Assembly (NCBI GenBank): GCA_035606665.1
Contig: DATNEY010000057.1
Location: 1 to 64,000, forward strand
From: DASUGC01 sp035606665
GTDB taxonomy: Bacteria; Acidobacteriota; Vicinamibacteria; Vicinamibacterales; SCN-69-37
DNA: 64,000 nucleotides
Reading direction: 5' to 3'
Made by a program: the position numbers and the translations under genes. Within the stretch, counting starts at the first letter, position 1. Every line of letters begins with the position of its first letter. A model generated the notes under the pieces. It saw only the letters and a program-made list of their open reading frames with translations. It ran no database searches and was not told where the DNA came from. Below are positions 44,118-51,900 of this stretch, piece after piece.

Positions 44118-44531
44118 CTACGTCAGCAGTCTTCCGTCGAACGGAAGCGGAAGCAGCGCGCTGAGTTGGTGTTGAGCCTTGATCTCAGTGAGATTTGCCA
44201 TCACGACGGGGATGTCGAAGCAGTACTCCCAGAGCAGCTGACGGCAGGGACCGCAGGGCGGAGTCGGTTCGGCCGTGTCGGCGACAACGGCGATGGCGAC
44301 GAACGTCCGGTGGCCGTCGGAGAGCGCCTTCAGCAGTGCCACGCGCTCGGCGCATACCGTCAGGCCGTACGACGCGTTCTCGACGTTGCAGCCCTTGACG
44401 ACTTGCCCGTCAGCTGTGAGCAGGGCCGCCCCGACCTTGAAGTGCGAGTAGGGCGCGACCGCGCGGGTCCGCGCGTCGCGCGCGGCCTCGACGAGCGCGG
44501 CCGCGTCGAGATCAGAGGCGGGCAATGACAC
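44118..44531 (-). CDS. cdd: Cytidine deaminase
   Basis: Deaminates cytidine and deoxycytidine to uridine forms. The 137-residue tetrameric type has the substrate motif VKGCNVENASYGLTVCAERVAL, giving Cys-Ala-Glu with catalytic Glu, and PPCGPCRQLLWEYC with two zinc Cys. Its start lies within the 3' end of the purine nucleoside phosphorylase gene (20-base overlap), so it is translated from the same mRNA. Function fits the surrounding pyrimidine phosphorylase and nucleoside transporter. Confidence 0.96.
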   Translation of the reverse strand: MSLPASDLDAAALVEAARDARTRAVAPYSHFKVGAALLTADGQVVKGCNVENASYGLTVCAERVALLKALSDGHRTFVAIAVVADTAEPTPPCGPCRQLLWEYCFDIPVVMANLTEIKAQHQLSALLPLPFDGRLLT

Positions 44532-45333
44532 CCTCCAGCAGACCGATGAACGAGTGGCGAACGCGGCCCGTCGTCTCGATCACTTCCTCTTCAGTCAGCG
44601 GCTGCGGCAGAATGCCTGCCGCCATGTTCGAAATGCATGAAATGCCAAGCACCTCGATGCCCATGTGGCGCGCGACGATCGCCTCCGGTACCGTCGACAT
44701 CCCCACCGCATCGGCGCCCATGGTCCTGAACGCGCGAATCTCTGCCGGCGTTTCGTAGCTGGGACCGGTGACGGCGATGTACACGCCGTGTTCGATCGAC
44801 AAGCCCTGCTCGCGGGCCACCTCCTCGGCTATCCCCCGAAGCCGCTTGGAGTAGACCTCCGACATGTCCGGAAACCTGCGGCCGAGGCGATCGTCGTTCG
44901 GGCCGATGAGCGGATTGGTCCCCATCAGGTTGATGTGATCGTCCATCAACATCAGCGCGCCCGATCCGAACTTCAGATTGATGCCGCCGGCCGCGTTCGT
45001 GACGATGACGGTGCGCACGCCGGCGTGGCCGAGCACGCGCATGGCGAACGTCACCGTTCCCATGTCGTGCCCCTCGTAAAAGTGCGCGCGGCCCGAGAGG
45101 GCCAGCACACGCCGGTTGCCGGCGTTGCCCGCGACGAGCTTGCCGGCGTGGCCGACGACCCGCGATGCGGGCCAATGCGGGATCTCTCCGTAGGGAACGA
45201 CGACCGGGTCCGCGAGGGAGTCGCCGAAGGCGCCGAGCCCGGAGCCGAGTACAACTGCAACGTCAGGGACGCGGCCCAGCTTGCGCTGAAGGAAGTCCGC
45301 AGCCTCGTGGACGCGATCGAAATATGAGGACAT
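44512..45333 (-). CDS. Purine nucleoside phosphorylase, trimeric PNP type
   Basis: Phosphorolyses inosine or guanosine to base and ribose-1-phosphate. The 273-residue protein has VVLGSGLGAFGDSL, RAHFYEGHDMGTVTFAMRVLGHAGVRTVIVTNAAGGIN, DDHINLMGTNPLIGPND, VTGPSYETPAEIRAFRTMGADAVGMSTVPEAIVARHMGIEVLGISCISNMAAG, which match the low-molecular-mass PNP family (PunA/DeoD2). A methylthioadenosine phosphorylase role is less likely because the GMSTVPEAIVARH and Asn-bearing SNMAAG signature favours PNP. Six bases from the CNT transporter. Confidence 0.94.
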   Translation of the reverse strand: MSSYFDRVHEAADFLQRKLGRVPDVAVVLGSGLGAFGDSLADPVVVPYGEIPHWPASRVVGHAGKLVAGNAGNRRVLALSGRAHFYEGHDMGTVTFAMRVLGHAGVRTVIVTNAAGGINLKFGSGALMLMDDHINLMGTNPLIGPNDDRLGRRFPDMSEVYSKRLRGIAEEVAREQGLSIEHGVYIAVTGPSYETPAEIRAFRTMGADAVGMSTVPEAIVARHMGIEVLGISCISNMAAGILPQPLTEEEVIETTGRVRHSFIGLLEGVIARL

Positions 45334-45339
45334 GACGGT

Positions 45340-46599
45340 CTAGAGCAGCAGCGCCGCGATGCACGCGGACACGAAGTTGGCCAGCGTGCCCGCGAGCATG
45401 GCCCGCAGGCCGAGGCGGGCGAGGTCATGGCGGCGCTCCGGCACGAGTGCGCCGATGCCGCCGATCTGGATGCCGATCGACGAGAAGTTCGCGAACCCGC
45501 AGAGCGCGAACGTCGCGACCGTAAAGGAACGTGGGTCGAGCTGCGCCTTCATGGGACCAAGCTGCGCGAATGCGATGAACTCGTTCAGGACCATTCGCGT
45601 TCCGAGAAGGTTTCCTATCGTGCCGGCGTCCTTCCATGGCACGCCGAGGCTCCACGCGATCGGCGCGAACGCCCAGCCGAGCACCATCTGCAGACTGAAC
45701 TCGGGATGGCCGAACCAGCCGCCGGCCGCCGACATCATCGCGTTCAGCAGCGCGATGAGGGCGATGAACGAAATCAACATCGCAATGACGTTCATCGCCA
45801 GGTGAAGCCCCTCGCCCGTGCCGCGGCCCGCCGCGTCGATGATGTTGACGTCGGTCTTCTGCATGTCCAGCTTGACCGTCCCCATCGTTTCCGGCGTCCC
45901 GGTCTCGGGAACAAAGAGTTTCGACAGCATCAGCGTGCCGGGCGCCGTCATGATGACGGCCGTGAGCAGGTGCTTGGGCTCGATGCCAAACGCAATGTAG
46001 GCAGCCATGATGCCGCCCGAGATGTGGGCCATGCCCGACGTCATGACGGTCATCAGCTCGGACTGGGTCATGCGCGGCAGATAGGGCCGGATGGTGAGCG
46101 GCGCCTCGGTCTGGCCCATGAAGATGCTCGCCGCGACGTTCAACGACTCGGCGCCGCTTGCGCCCATCACCTTGTTCATCACCACGGCGAACAGCCGGAC
46201 GACGAGCTGCATGATGCCGATGTAATAGAGGATGGCGAAGAGCGCCGCGATGAAGATGATCGTCGGCGCGATCTGGAACGCGAAGATGACGCCGTACTGC
46301 GCGCCCTCGGGCCCGAGGACGGTGGTCATGATCTTCGCCCACACGGGTTGGTTCCCGATGGGGCCGAAGACGAAGGACGAACCCACCGCCGCAAAGGCGA
46401 GCAGCGCCCGCACCTTCTCGCCCAGCACCTCGAACACGTACTGCCCTTGCGACGTCTTCAGCACGATCAACGCGAAGGCGAACTGGAGGCCGAATCCCCA
46501 GACGATCGTCCGCACGCGAATCGCTCTGCGATCCGTGGACAGCACGTACGCGATGAGGCCGATCAGTGCGAGGCCGACGAGTGGTTGTAGTCGCTCCAT
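45340..46599 (-). CDS. Concentrative nucleoside transporter, NupC/CNT family
   Basis: Ion-coupled nucleoside importer of the inner membrane, 419 residues with about ten spans and two re-entrant hairpins. Key segments are GIMQLVVRLFAVVMNKVMGASGAESLNVAASIFMGQTEAPLTIRPYLPRMTQSELMTVMTSGMAHISGG (family nucleoside-binding HP1) and KLDMQKTDVNIIDAAGRGTGEGL, FANFSSIGIQIGGIGALVPERR (HP2 and TM7). Lies between deoA and PNP, so it supplies their substrates. Confidence 0.93.
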   Translation of the reverse strand: MERLQPLVGLALIGLIAYVLSTDRRAIRVRTIVWGFGLQFAFALIVLKTSQGQYVFEVLGEKVRALLAFAAVGSSFVFGPIGNQPVWAKIMTTVLGPEGAQYGVIFAFQIAPTIIFIAALFAILYYIGIMQLVVRLFAVVMNKVMGASGAESLNVAASIFMGQTEAPLTIRPYLPRMTQSELMTVMTSGMAHISGGIMAAYIAFGIEPKHLLTAVIMTAPGTLMLSKLFVPETGTPETMGTVKLDMQKTDVNIIDAAGRGTGEGLHLAMNVIAMLISFIALIALLNAMMSAAGGWFGHPEFSLQMVLGWAFAPIAWSLGVPWKDAGTIGNLLGTRMVLNEFIAFAQLGPMKAQLDPRSFTVATFALCGFANFSSIGIQIGGIGALVPERRHDLARLGLRAMLAGTLANFVSACIAALLL

Positions 46600-46628
46600 G
46601 TTCCCTTCCGGTGATGCCGGGTTGTCCC

Positions 46629-47948
46629 TCAGTGGGGGGTGGTCCCTGAGACGCGATCGATGACCAGTGGCTCCGGGGCCGTCACGTGCGTGCCGATCTG
46701 AACTGCCTCGCCAAACAGCGCCTTGGCGCCCGCAATTCTTGAACTCTCGCTGCAGGCGAGGAGGGCGACCGGTTCCCCTCGCCGCACTCTCGCGCCGACC
46801 GGCGCGAGAATCGTGATGCCCGCCGCGGCGTCAACCGCGGCGTCGGCGCGATCGCGGCCGGCACCGAGTGCGACGGCCGCCCTGCCGACCAGCTCGGCTT
46901 CCATCGCCGAAATGACGCCGTCGGCGGTGGCCGTCCAGTGTTCCTGGGCGGCCGGCTGCGGCAGGCGTCCCGGATCGTCGATGACGCGAGGATCGCCGCG
47001 CTGCGCTTCGATGATGGCGGCGAACGATTCGAGAGCCCGGCCACTCGAGAGCGCGTCACCGGCTTTCGACAGGCCGTCCGCTTCGCCGGCGGCAATCCCA
47101 GCGAGCACGAGCATCCTCGCCGCGAACAGAAGCGACAGCTCCTCGATCTCTTTTGGCCCGCGGCCCTTCAGCGTCTCGATCGATTCGGCCACTTCGTTCG
47201 CGTTGCCGACGGCCCTGCCGAGCGGCGTATTCATCGGCGTCAGGATCGCCTCGGTTCTCACGCCGTTGCGCTCCGCGATCCGGACCAGCCAGGTCGCGAG
47301 CTGCCGCGCATCCTCGCGCGTCTTCATGAACGCGCCCGATCCGACCTTCACGTCGAGCACGAGGCCGCCGATGCCTTCGGCAATCTTCTTGCTGAGAATG
47401 GATCCGCAAATCAGCGGAATGCTCTCGACAGTTCCCGTCACATCGCGAAGCGAGTAGAGCTTTCTGTCGGCGGGAGCGATTTCACGGGTCTGGCCGATCA
47501 GAACGCAGCGCGTCTTCTTCAGTACCGCGCGCATCTCCGGCAGGGACAACTGCGTGGTGAAGCCCGGAATGGACTCGAGCTTGTCGAGCGTGCCGCCCGT
47601 GTGACCGAGACCGCGGCCCGACATCATCGGCACCAGGCCGCCGCACGCCGCCACGAGCGGAGCGATGATGAGCGAGAGCTTGTCGCCGACACCGCCCGTC
47701 GAATGTTTGTCGACCGGCGTGCCACCGAATTCAGAAAGATCCAGGCGCTCGCCGGACATGACCATGGCGTTCGTCAGCACCACGGTCTCTCCCTCGGTGA
47801 GCCCGCGCCAGACAATCGCCATGAGGAGCGCGCTGACCTGGTAGTCCGGCCAGGAGCCATCGGTCGCGCCCGCGACAAAGGCGCGCACCTCGTCATCGAT
47901 GAGCTCGCCGCCGTCCCGTTTTCTCCGGATTACGTCGACCGCGCGCAT
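46629..47948 (-). CDS. deoA: Pyrimidine-nucleoside (thymidine) phosphorylase
   Basis: Phosphorolyses thymidine, deoxyuridine or uridine. The 439-residue protein has ALLMAIVWRGLTEGETVVLTNAMV, the glycosyltransferase-family signature SGRGLGHTGGTLDKLESIPGF, KHSTGGVGDKLSLIIAPL, SKKIAEGIGGLVLDVKVGSGAFMKT and the C-terminal PYNP domain. First gene of the four-gene salvage operon, divergent from a small membrane protein across 23 bases. The exact specificity (DeoA versus Pdp) is not resolved by sequence alone. Confidence 0.94.
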   Translation of the reverse strand: MRAVDVIRRKRDGGELIDDEVRAFVAGATDGSWPDYQVSALLMAIVWRGLTEGETVVLTNAMVMSGERLDLSEFGGTPVDKHSTGGVGDKLSLIIAPLVAACGGLVPMMSGRGLGHTGGTLDKLESIPGFTTQLSLPEMRAVLKKTRCVLIGQTREIAPADRKLYSLRDVTGTVESIPLICGSILSKKIAEGIGGLVLDVKVGSGAFMKTREDARQLATWLVRIAERNGVRTEAILTPMNTPLGRAVGNANEVAESIETLKGRGPKEIEELSLLFAARMLVLAGIAAGEADGLSKAGDALSSGRALESFAAIIEAQRGDPRVIDDPGRLPQPAAQEHWTATADGVISAMEAELVGRAAVALGAGRDRADAAVDAAAGITILAPVGARVRRGEPVALLACSESSRIAGAKALFGEAVQIGTHVTAPEPLVIDRVSGTTPH

Positions 47949-47971
47949 CGCGGCGCAAGTATATTGGATTC
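47949..47971. promoter_or_regulatory. Divergent short spacer with back-to-back -10-like boxes
   Basis: Only 23 bases separate the two start codons. The AT-rich core 47958-47965 reads TATATT on the plus strand and TATACT on the minus strand, each six to nine bases before a start codon. If used, both transcripts would be nearly leaderless. No -35 boxes are clear. Inference only. Confidence 0.3.
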
Positions 47972-48421
47972 GTGCCGGAGACGGTCCGTGCGCTCGTCGT
48001 TGCCGCCGCGCTCGCGGGCTCGGGACTCGCCGTGTTCGTGTGGCGGCTGTCGCGCCTCGACGCCACCGGACCCGACCGGTTGATCGGTGAGCTGCGATTC
48101 TCGCAGTGGATGTCTCTCGTGCTGGCCGCCGTGGGCGGCGCGTGGCTTGGAGGCGCGGCCATCTACGCGCCGGCGGGCTACAGCGGGGTGGAAGTCACGC
48201 TCGCGGTCACGACGATTCTTTTCGCGGGGTGGACCCTGCAGTGCGAGACGCGCCAGGGCCTGATGCTCCTCTGCATCGCGTTCCTGGTGCACGCGCTGCT
48301 CGACGTCGCTCATCGCCCGGGCTGGCTTTCGGACGGCCTGGCCCCACGCTGGTTCACCATCGGCTGCGCGGCATACGATGTCTACCTCGCGGCATTGTGC
48401 TTTTGGGTCCAGCGGCGGTAG
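47972..48421 (+). CDS. Small hydrophobic membrane protein, unknown function
   Basis: Unrecognised 149-residue protein with about four membrane spans: ALVVAAALAGSGLAVFVWRLS, WMSLVLAAVGGAWLGGAAIYA, VEVTLAVTTILFAGWTLQC, GLMLLCIAFLVHALLDVAH, and a final YDVYLAALCFWVQ. Starts with GTG at 47972. It ends 12 bases before the phosphatase gene and could be co-transcribed with it. No conserved motif visible. Confidence 0.6.
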   Translation: MPETVRALVVAAALAGSGLAVFVWRLSRLDATGPDRLIGELRFSQWMSLVLAAVGGAWLGGAAIYAPAGYSGVEVTLAVTTILFAGWTLQCETRQGLMLLCIAFLVHALLDVAHRPGWLSDGLAPRWFTIGCAAYDVYLAALCFWVQRR

Positions 48422-48432
48422 GTGTCACACCA

Positions 48433-50115
48433 ATGCATTTGAGAGACATGCTTCGACTTCTCGCCGCCGGTCTGGCATTGACCGTCGCGCTGGGCGCGCA
48501 AACCCAGACACCCACGCCCGCGCCCACGCCGCCTCCGTCGCCGCGTCCGGCCAACGCGCCGCGCCTGCTGGTCGTGCTGATCCTCGACCAGTTCCGGGCG
48601 GACTACATCGAGATGTACGGCCGCCAATGGACCAAAGGCCTGCGGCGTCTGGTCGATCAGGGTGCGGTGTTCACGCAGGCCGCGTATCCGTACGCGGCCA
48701 CGTACACGTGCGCCGGCCACGCCACGATCGCCACCGGCGCCTACCCGGCGGTGCACGGGATGGCGGGCAACGACTTCTACGACCGGACGCTGAGGCGACT
48801 CGTCCCGTGCGCATTCGATCCGGCGGTCACGTCCGTGCCGTTCGGTGGCGGCCCCGGAAAGGAACGACACAGCGGCCGCAATCTGCTGATTCCGTCGTTC
48901 CCGGAAGAGCTGCGCAGGCAGACCAGCACGCCGACGCGCATCGTGTCGATCGCCCAGAAACCCCGCTCGTCGATCACGTTCGCCGGGCGCGGGCACGCGG
49001 ACACCGTCGCGGTCTTCGAAGAAGACGACGGCACCTGGGCGACGTCGGACGCGTTCACGCCGGCGCCGTGGCCCGACGTCGACGAGTTCGTACGAGCGCA
49101 TCCGATCAAGGCCGCCTACGGCGCGATCTGGCAGCTGTTGTTGCCGGCGTCGGCCTACCGGTTCGCCGACAACGCGCCCGGCGAGAGCAGGGTCGCGCCA
49201 TCGACGCAGGTATTCCCTCACCCGATCAACAGCACGAAGGGCGTGCCGGACAACGAGTTCGTCACGGCGTGGGAAAAGTCGCCGCTCGACGACGAGTTCC
49301 TGACGAACCTGGCGATCCATCTGCTCAAGAGCCGCCGTCTCGGCACGGGAACGAGCACCGACGTGCTGACGCTGAGTCTCCCGTCGCTCGATCACAACGG
49401 TCACGACTATGGGCCGCGCAGCCACGAGGTGCAGGACATCCTGGCGCGCGCCGATGTGAACATCGGACGATTGATTGACGCGATCGACGAGCAGGTCGGC
49501 CCGCGTTACACCATCGGATTCTCGTCCGACCACGGCGTGGCCCTGCTTCCGGAACAGGCGACGGCCGACGGCCTCGACGCGGGGCGCATCAGCACGACGG
49601 AGATTCGCAACGCGGTGGACGCGGCGCTCGAGAAGTTCCTCGGCACGCCGCGCCCGCACGTTGCCGCGGTCTACGATTCGCAGGTGGCGCTCGTGCCCGG
49701 GCTCAACGACATCCTCAGGCAGCGTCCCAACGGCTTCAAGACCGTGAAGGACGCCATCTTGAGCGTGAAGGGGCTGGCGGCGGTGTATTCCGCCGACGAG
49801 ATCGTCCATGGCGCGGACTCGACGGACGCGCGCATCAAGGCGTGGCGGCTCAGCTACGTCGCCGGCCGAAGCGGTGACTTCGTCATGACACCCAAGCCGA
49901 ACTGGATCCTGCGCACGGTCTCCGGCTCCACGCACGGCACGCTGAATCCGTACGACCAGCGCGTGCCGCTCATCTTCTTCGGCATGCGGATCAAGCCCGG
50001 CAAGTACGACGCGCCCGCGTCGCCCGCCGATCTGGCGCCGACGCTGATGGAGCTTGCCGGCGCGAAACTGCCGCGCGCCCAGGGGCGTCCCCTCACCGAC
50101 GCGATCGTTCGGTGA
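48433..50115 (+). CDS. PafA-like alkaline phosphatase superfamily protein
   Basis: Exported phosphatase/phosphodiesterase of 560 residues. Signal peptide RLLAAGLALTVALGAQ, then a Pro/Thr linker. Metal and catalytic residues: Asp52 in LILDQFRADYIEMYG, nucleophile Thr92 in ATYTCAGHATIATGAYPAVHGM, TLSLPSLDHNGHDYGPRSHE (Asp and His), SSDHGVALLPEQ and the last His in GSTHGTLNPYDQRVPLIFFG. This is the layout of PafA-type alkaline phosphatases, which release phosphate from organic esters in the periplasm. ATG 48433 chosen; ATG 48448, with GAGAG just upstream, would give a better signal peptide and is equally possible. Confidence 0.87.
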   Translation: MHLRDMLRLLAAGLALTVALGAQTQTPTPAPTPPPSPRPANAPRLLVVLILDQFRADYIEMYGRQWTKGLRRLVDQGAVFTQAAYPYAATYTCAGHATIATGAYPAVHGMAGNDFYDRTLRRLVPCAFDPAVTSVPFGGGPGKERHSGRNLLIPSFPEELRRQTSTPTRIVSIAQKPRSSITFAGRGHADTVAVFEEDDGTWATSDAFTPAPWPDVDEFVRAHPIKAAYGAIWQLLLPASAYRFADNAPGESRVAPSTQVFPHPINSTKGVPDNEFVTAWEKSPLDDEFLTNLAIHLLKSRRLGTGTSTDVLTLSLPSLDHNGHDYGPRSHEVQDILARADVNIGRLIDAIDEQVGPRYTIGFSSDHGVALLPEQATADGLDAGRISTTEIRNAVDAALEKFLGTPRPHVAAVYDSQVALVPGLNDILRQRPNGFKTVKDAILSVKGLAAVYSADEIVHGADSTDARIKAWRLSYVAGRSGDFVMTPKPNWILRTVSGSTHGTLNPYDQRVPLIFFGMRIKPGKYDAPASPADLAPTLMELAGAKLPRAQGRPLTDAIVR

Positions 50116-50130
50116 ATTCCTGTGATGGCG

Positions 50131-50170
50131 TAATTGAGTGATTGCTTGATTGAGTGATTGAGTAATTGAA
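50131..50170. repeat. Octamer tandem array (TRATTGAR)
   Basis: Units TAATTGAG, TGATTGCT, TGATTGAG, TGATTGAG, TAATTGAA end six bases before the ATG of the alkyltransferase-like gene, so the array occupies its ribosome-binding-site position. No Shine-Dalgarno sequence is visible otherwise. Confidence 0.88.
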
Positions 50171-50176
50171 CCGTTT

Positions 50177-50524
50177 ATGGCCGCGCGATCAGCAAAGCAG
50201 GCGGACTCGTTCAGGAAGCGGGTCATTCAGGTACTGCGGCGGATTCCGCCCGGCTCGGTCGCGACCTACGGCGACGTCGCTGCGATGGCGGGACGGCCGC
50301 GGGCGGCGCGCGCCGTGGGCAATCTGATGCGCACGATCACGCTGCCGGGTCTTCCCTACCACCGCGTCGTGGCTGCGGGCGGCCGCGTGGGCGGGTACGG
50401 CGCGTTTCCACAACTGAAAGTGTCGCTGCTCGCGGCCGAAGGACTCACGATTGCGCGCGGCCGGATTCGCCAGTTCAACCGTCATCGAATAGATCAGGCA
50501 GGACGGCAACGCCTCCGGAAATGA
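50177..50524 (+). CDS. Alkyltransferase-like protein (ATL), Tyr in acceptor position
   Basis: DNA-binding protein of 115 residues resembling the C-terminal domain of O6-methylguanine-DNA methyltransferase. TYGDVAAMAGRPRAARAVGNLMRTI matches the Arg-finger helix, and LPYHRVVAAGGRVGGYGAFPQLKVSLLAAEGL matches the active-site region. The acceptor Cys of PCHRV is Tyr61 (PYHRV), so alkyl transfer is impossible; known ATLs usually have Trp there and flag lesions for nucleotide excision repair. Short basic C-terminal tail. The ATG at 50177 follows directly on an octamer repeat array. Confidence 0.85.
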   Translation: MAARSAKQADSFRKRVIQVLRRIPPGSVATYGDVAAMAGRPRAARAVGNLMRTITLPGLPYHRVVAAGGRVGGYGAFPQLKVSLLAAEGLTIARGRIRQFNRHRIDQAGRQRLRK

Positions 50525-50561
50525 CCCCGTCTAAGTTCCCGAAGCGCGTCGTAAGCGCTGG

Positions 50562-51155
50562 TTGTTACGTGACTTGCAGGTAGTGCCGCGCCCCGCGGAA
50601 GGGCACGCCGATCTGGCGCTGGCCGAGCGTTGCCGCCAGGACGTGCCGGGCGCCTTCGAACAGGTGTACCGGCAACACGCCCCTCGTCTGTTCGGGCTCG
50701 CCTGCCGGCTCGTCGGACGCACCGAAGCCGAGGATCTGCTGCAGGAGATTTTCCTGGCCGCCCACAGAAAGATGGCGCTCTACAAAGGTGAGTCGTCGCT
50801 CGGCACGTGGCTGTTCCGCCTCGCCACGAATCAGTGCCTCGACTACCTGCGAAGCAAACGCGCCAAGCTCGCGCTTCTCACGGACGCGATCGACCACGAA
50901 CCGCACGACAAAGGCCGCGGGGCGGGCAGCGTGCTCGGCGTCGTGGATCGGCTGGACCTCGAGCGCGCGCTCGCCGCGCTACCCCCGGGCTGCCGGACGG
51001 TCTTCGTACTGCATGACATCGAAGGCTGCGAGCACCGCGAGATCGCCGACGCGCTCGGCGTGTCCGACGGTACGTCGAAGTCACAGTTGCACAAGGCGCG
51101 CATGCGCCTGAGGGCGCTGCTCGCCACGCCCGTCGCGCAAGGACGGCAGACATGA
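50562..51155 (+). CDS. ECF-type RNA polymerase sigma-70 factor
   Basis: Extracytoplasmic-function sigma factor, about 197 residues. Region 2 is AFEQVYRQHAPRLFGLACRLVGRTEAEDLLQEIFLAAHRKM...SLGTWLFRLATNQCLDYLRSKRAK; region 4 is LERALAALPPGCRTVFVLHDIEGCEHREIADALGVSDGTSKSQLHKARMRLRALL. The start is uncertain: TTG at 50562 or GTG at 50583 (MPRPAEGHADLALAERC); neither has a well-placed Shine-Dalgarno sequence. The stop overlaps the anti-sigma start (ATGA), so the two are translated together and the sigma factor is likely held inactive by its neighbour. Confidence 0.92.
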   Translation: MLRDLQVVPRPAEGHADLALAERCRQDVPGAFEQVYRQHAPRLFGLACRLVGRTEAEDLLQEIFLAAHRKMALYKGESSLGTWLFRLATNQCLDYLRSKRAKLALLTDAIDHEPHDKGRGAGSVLGVVDRLDLERALAALPPGCRTVFVLHDIEGCEHREIADALGVSDGTSKSQLHKARMRLRALLATPVAQGRQT

Positions 51156-51883
51156 TGACCTGCACAGACGCTCAATCCCGGTTGTCCGATCTCATCGACG
51201 GCGGCCTCGCCCCCGACGAGCGCGCCGAGGTCGATGCGCATCTGAACGGCTGCGCCCTCTGCCGCGGCGTGCTGAGCGATCTGCAGCGCCTGCGCCGCGC
51301 GGCAGCCGCACTCGGTCCCGTTGCGCCGCCCGATCATGTCTGGCTGGAAGTCGCCGGCCTCACGCGGCTCGATCGGCCGGCATCGCGGGTGTCCGGCGCG
51401 CGCCCGGTTCGACGCGCGGCGCTGTCGCAGTGGCTCGGTCTCGCCGCCGCGCTCGTCGTCGTCACCCTCGGTTACTACTTCGTGCGCAGCGTGCCGGTCG
51501 ACGACTCCGCGAGCGGCGCGGGCAACGCCGCTGGGACAGCGTCCGTCAAACGCATTGCCGACGAACTGGCGCTGGCGATGCAGCATTACGACAACGCAAT
51601 CACGGAGCTCGAGTCGTTCGCGAAAGCGAACAAGGACGTACTCGATCCGCAGATGACGGAGGCGCTGCGCCAGAACATCCAGACGGTGAATGCCGCAATC
51701 GACGAGAGCCGCACGGCGTTCGAGCAGAACCCGGACAGCAACGCTGCCCGGGAGAGCCTGTTCGAAGCGCTGCGGCGGAAAGTCGTCGTGCTGCAGGCAA
51801 CCGTCAACCTCATGAATGAAATGCGCAAAGGAAACCAGACCGGCGCCGTCGAGGCAGCAGCGGTCTTTACGAAGAAGTCTTGA
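51152..51883 (+). CDS. Zinc-finger anti-sigma factor
   Basis: Membrane-anchored regulator of 243 residues. The cytoplasmic N-terminus has the anti-sigma zinc finger pattern H-x3-C-x2-C in VDAHLNGCALCRG (residues about 29-41), preceded by a Cys near residue 4. One membrane span (WLGLAAALVVVTLGYYFV, near 94-111) is followed by a helical, probably coiled periplasmic region (MQHYDNAITELESFAKANKDVLDPQMTEALRQNIQTVNAAIDESRTAFEQNPDS). Overlaps the sigma gene by four bases. It presumably releases the sigma factor on envelope stress; the stimulus is unknown. Confidence 0.88.
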   Translation: MMTCTDAQSRLSDLIDGGLAPDERAEVDAHLNGCALCRGVLSDLQRLRRAAAALGPVAPPDHVWLEVAGLTRLDRPASRVSGARPVRRAALSQWLGLAAALVVVTLGYYFVRSVPVDDSASGAGNAAGTASVKRIADELALAMQHYDNAITELESFAKANKDVLDPQMTEALRQNIQTVNAAIDESRTAFEQNPDSNAARESLFEALRRKVVVLQATVNLMNEMRKGNQTGAVEAAAVFTKKS

Positions 51884-51900
51884 AGGACAAGAGGTGCATC

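Noticed and set aside
48382..50226. Long open frame antisense to the PafA-like phosphatase gene
   Set aside because: Arg-rich shadow; the plus strand shows complete phosphatase motifs and a signal peptide.
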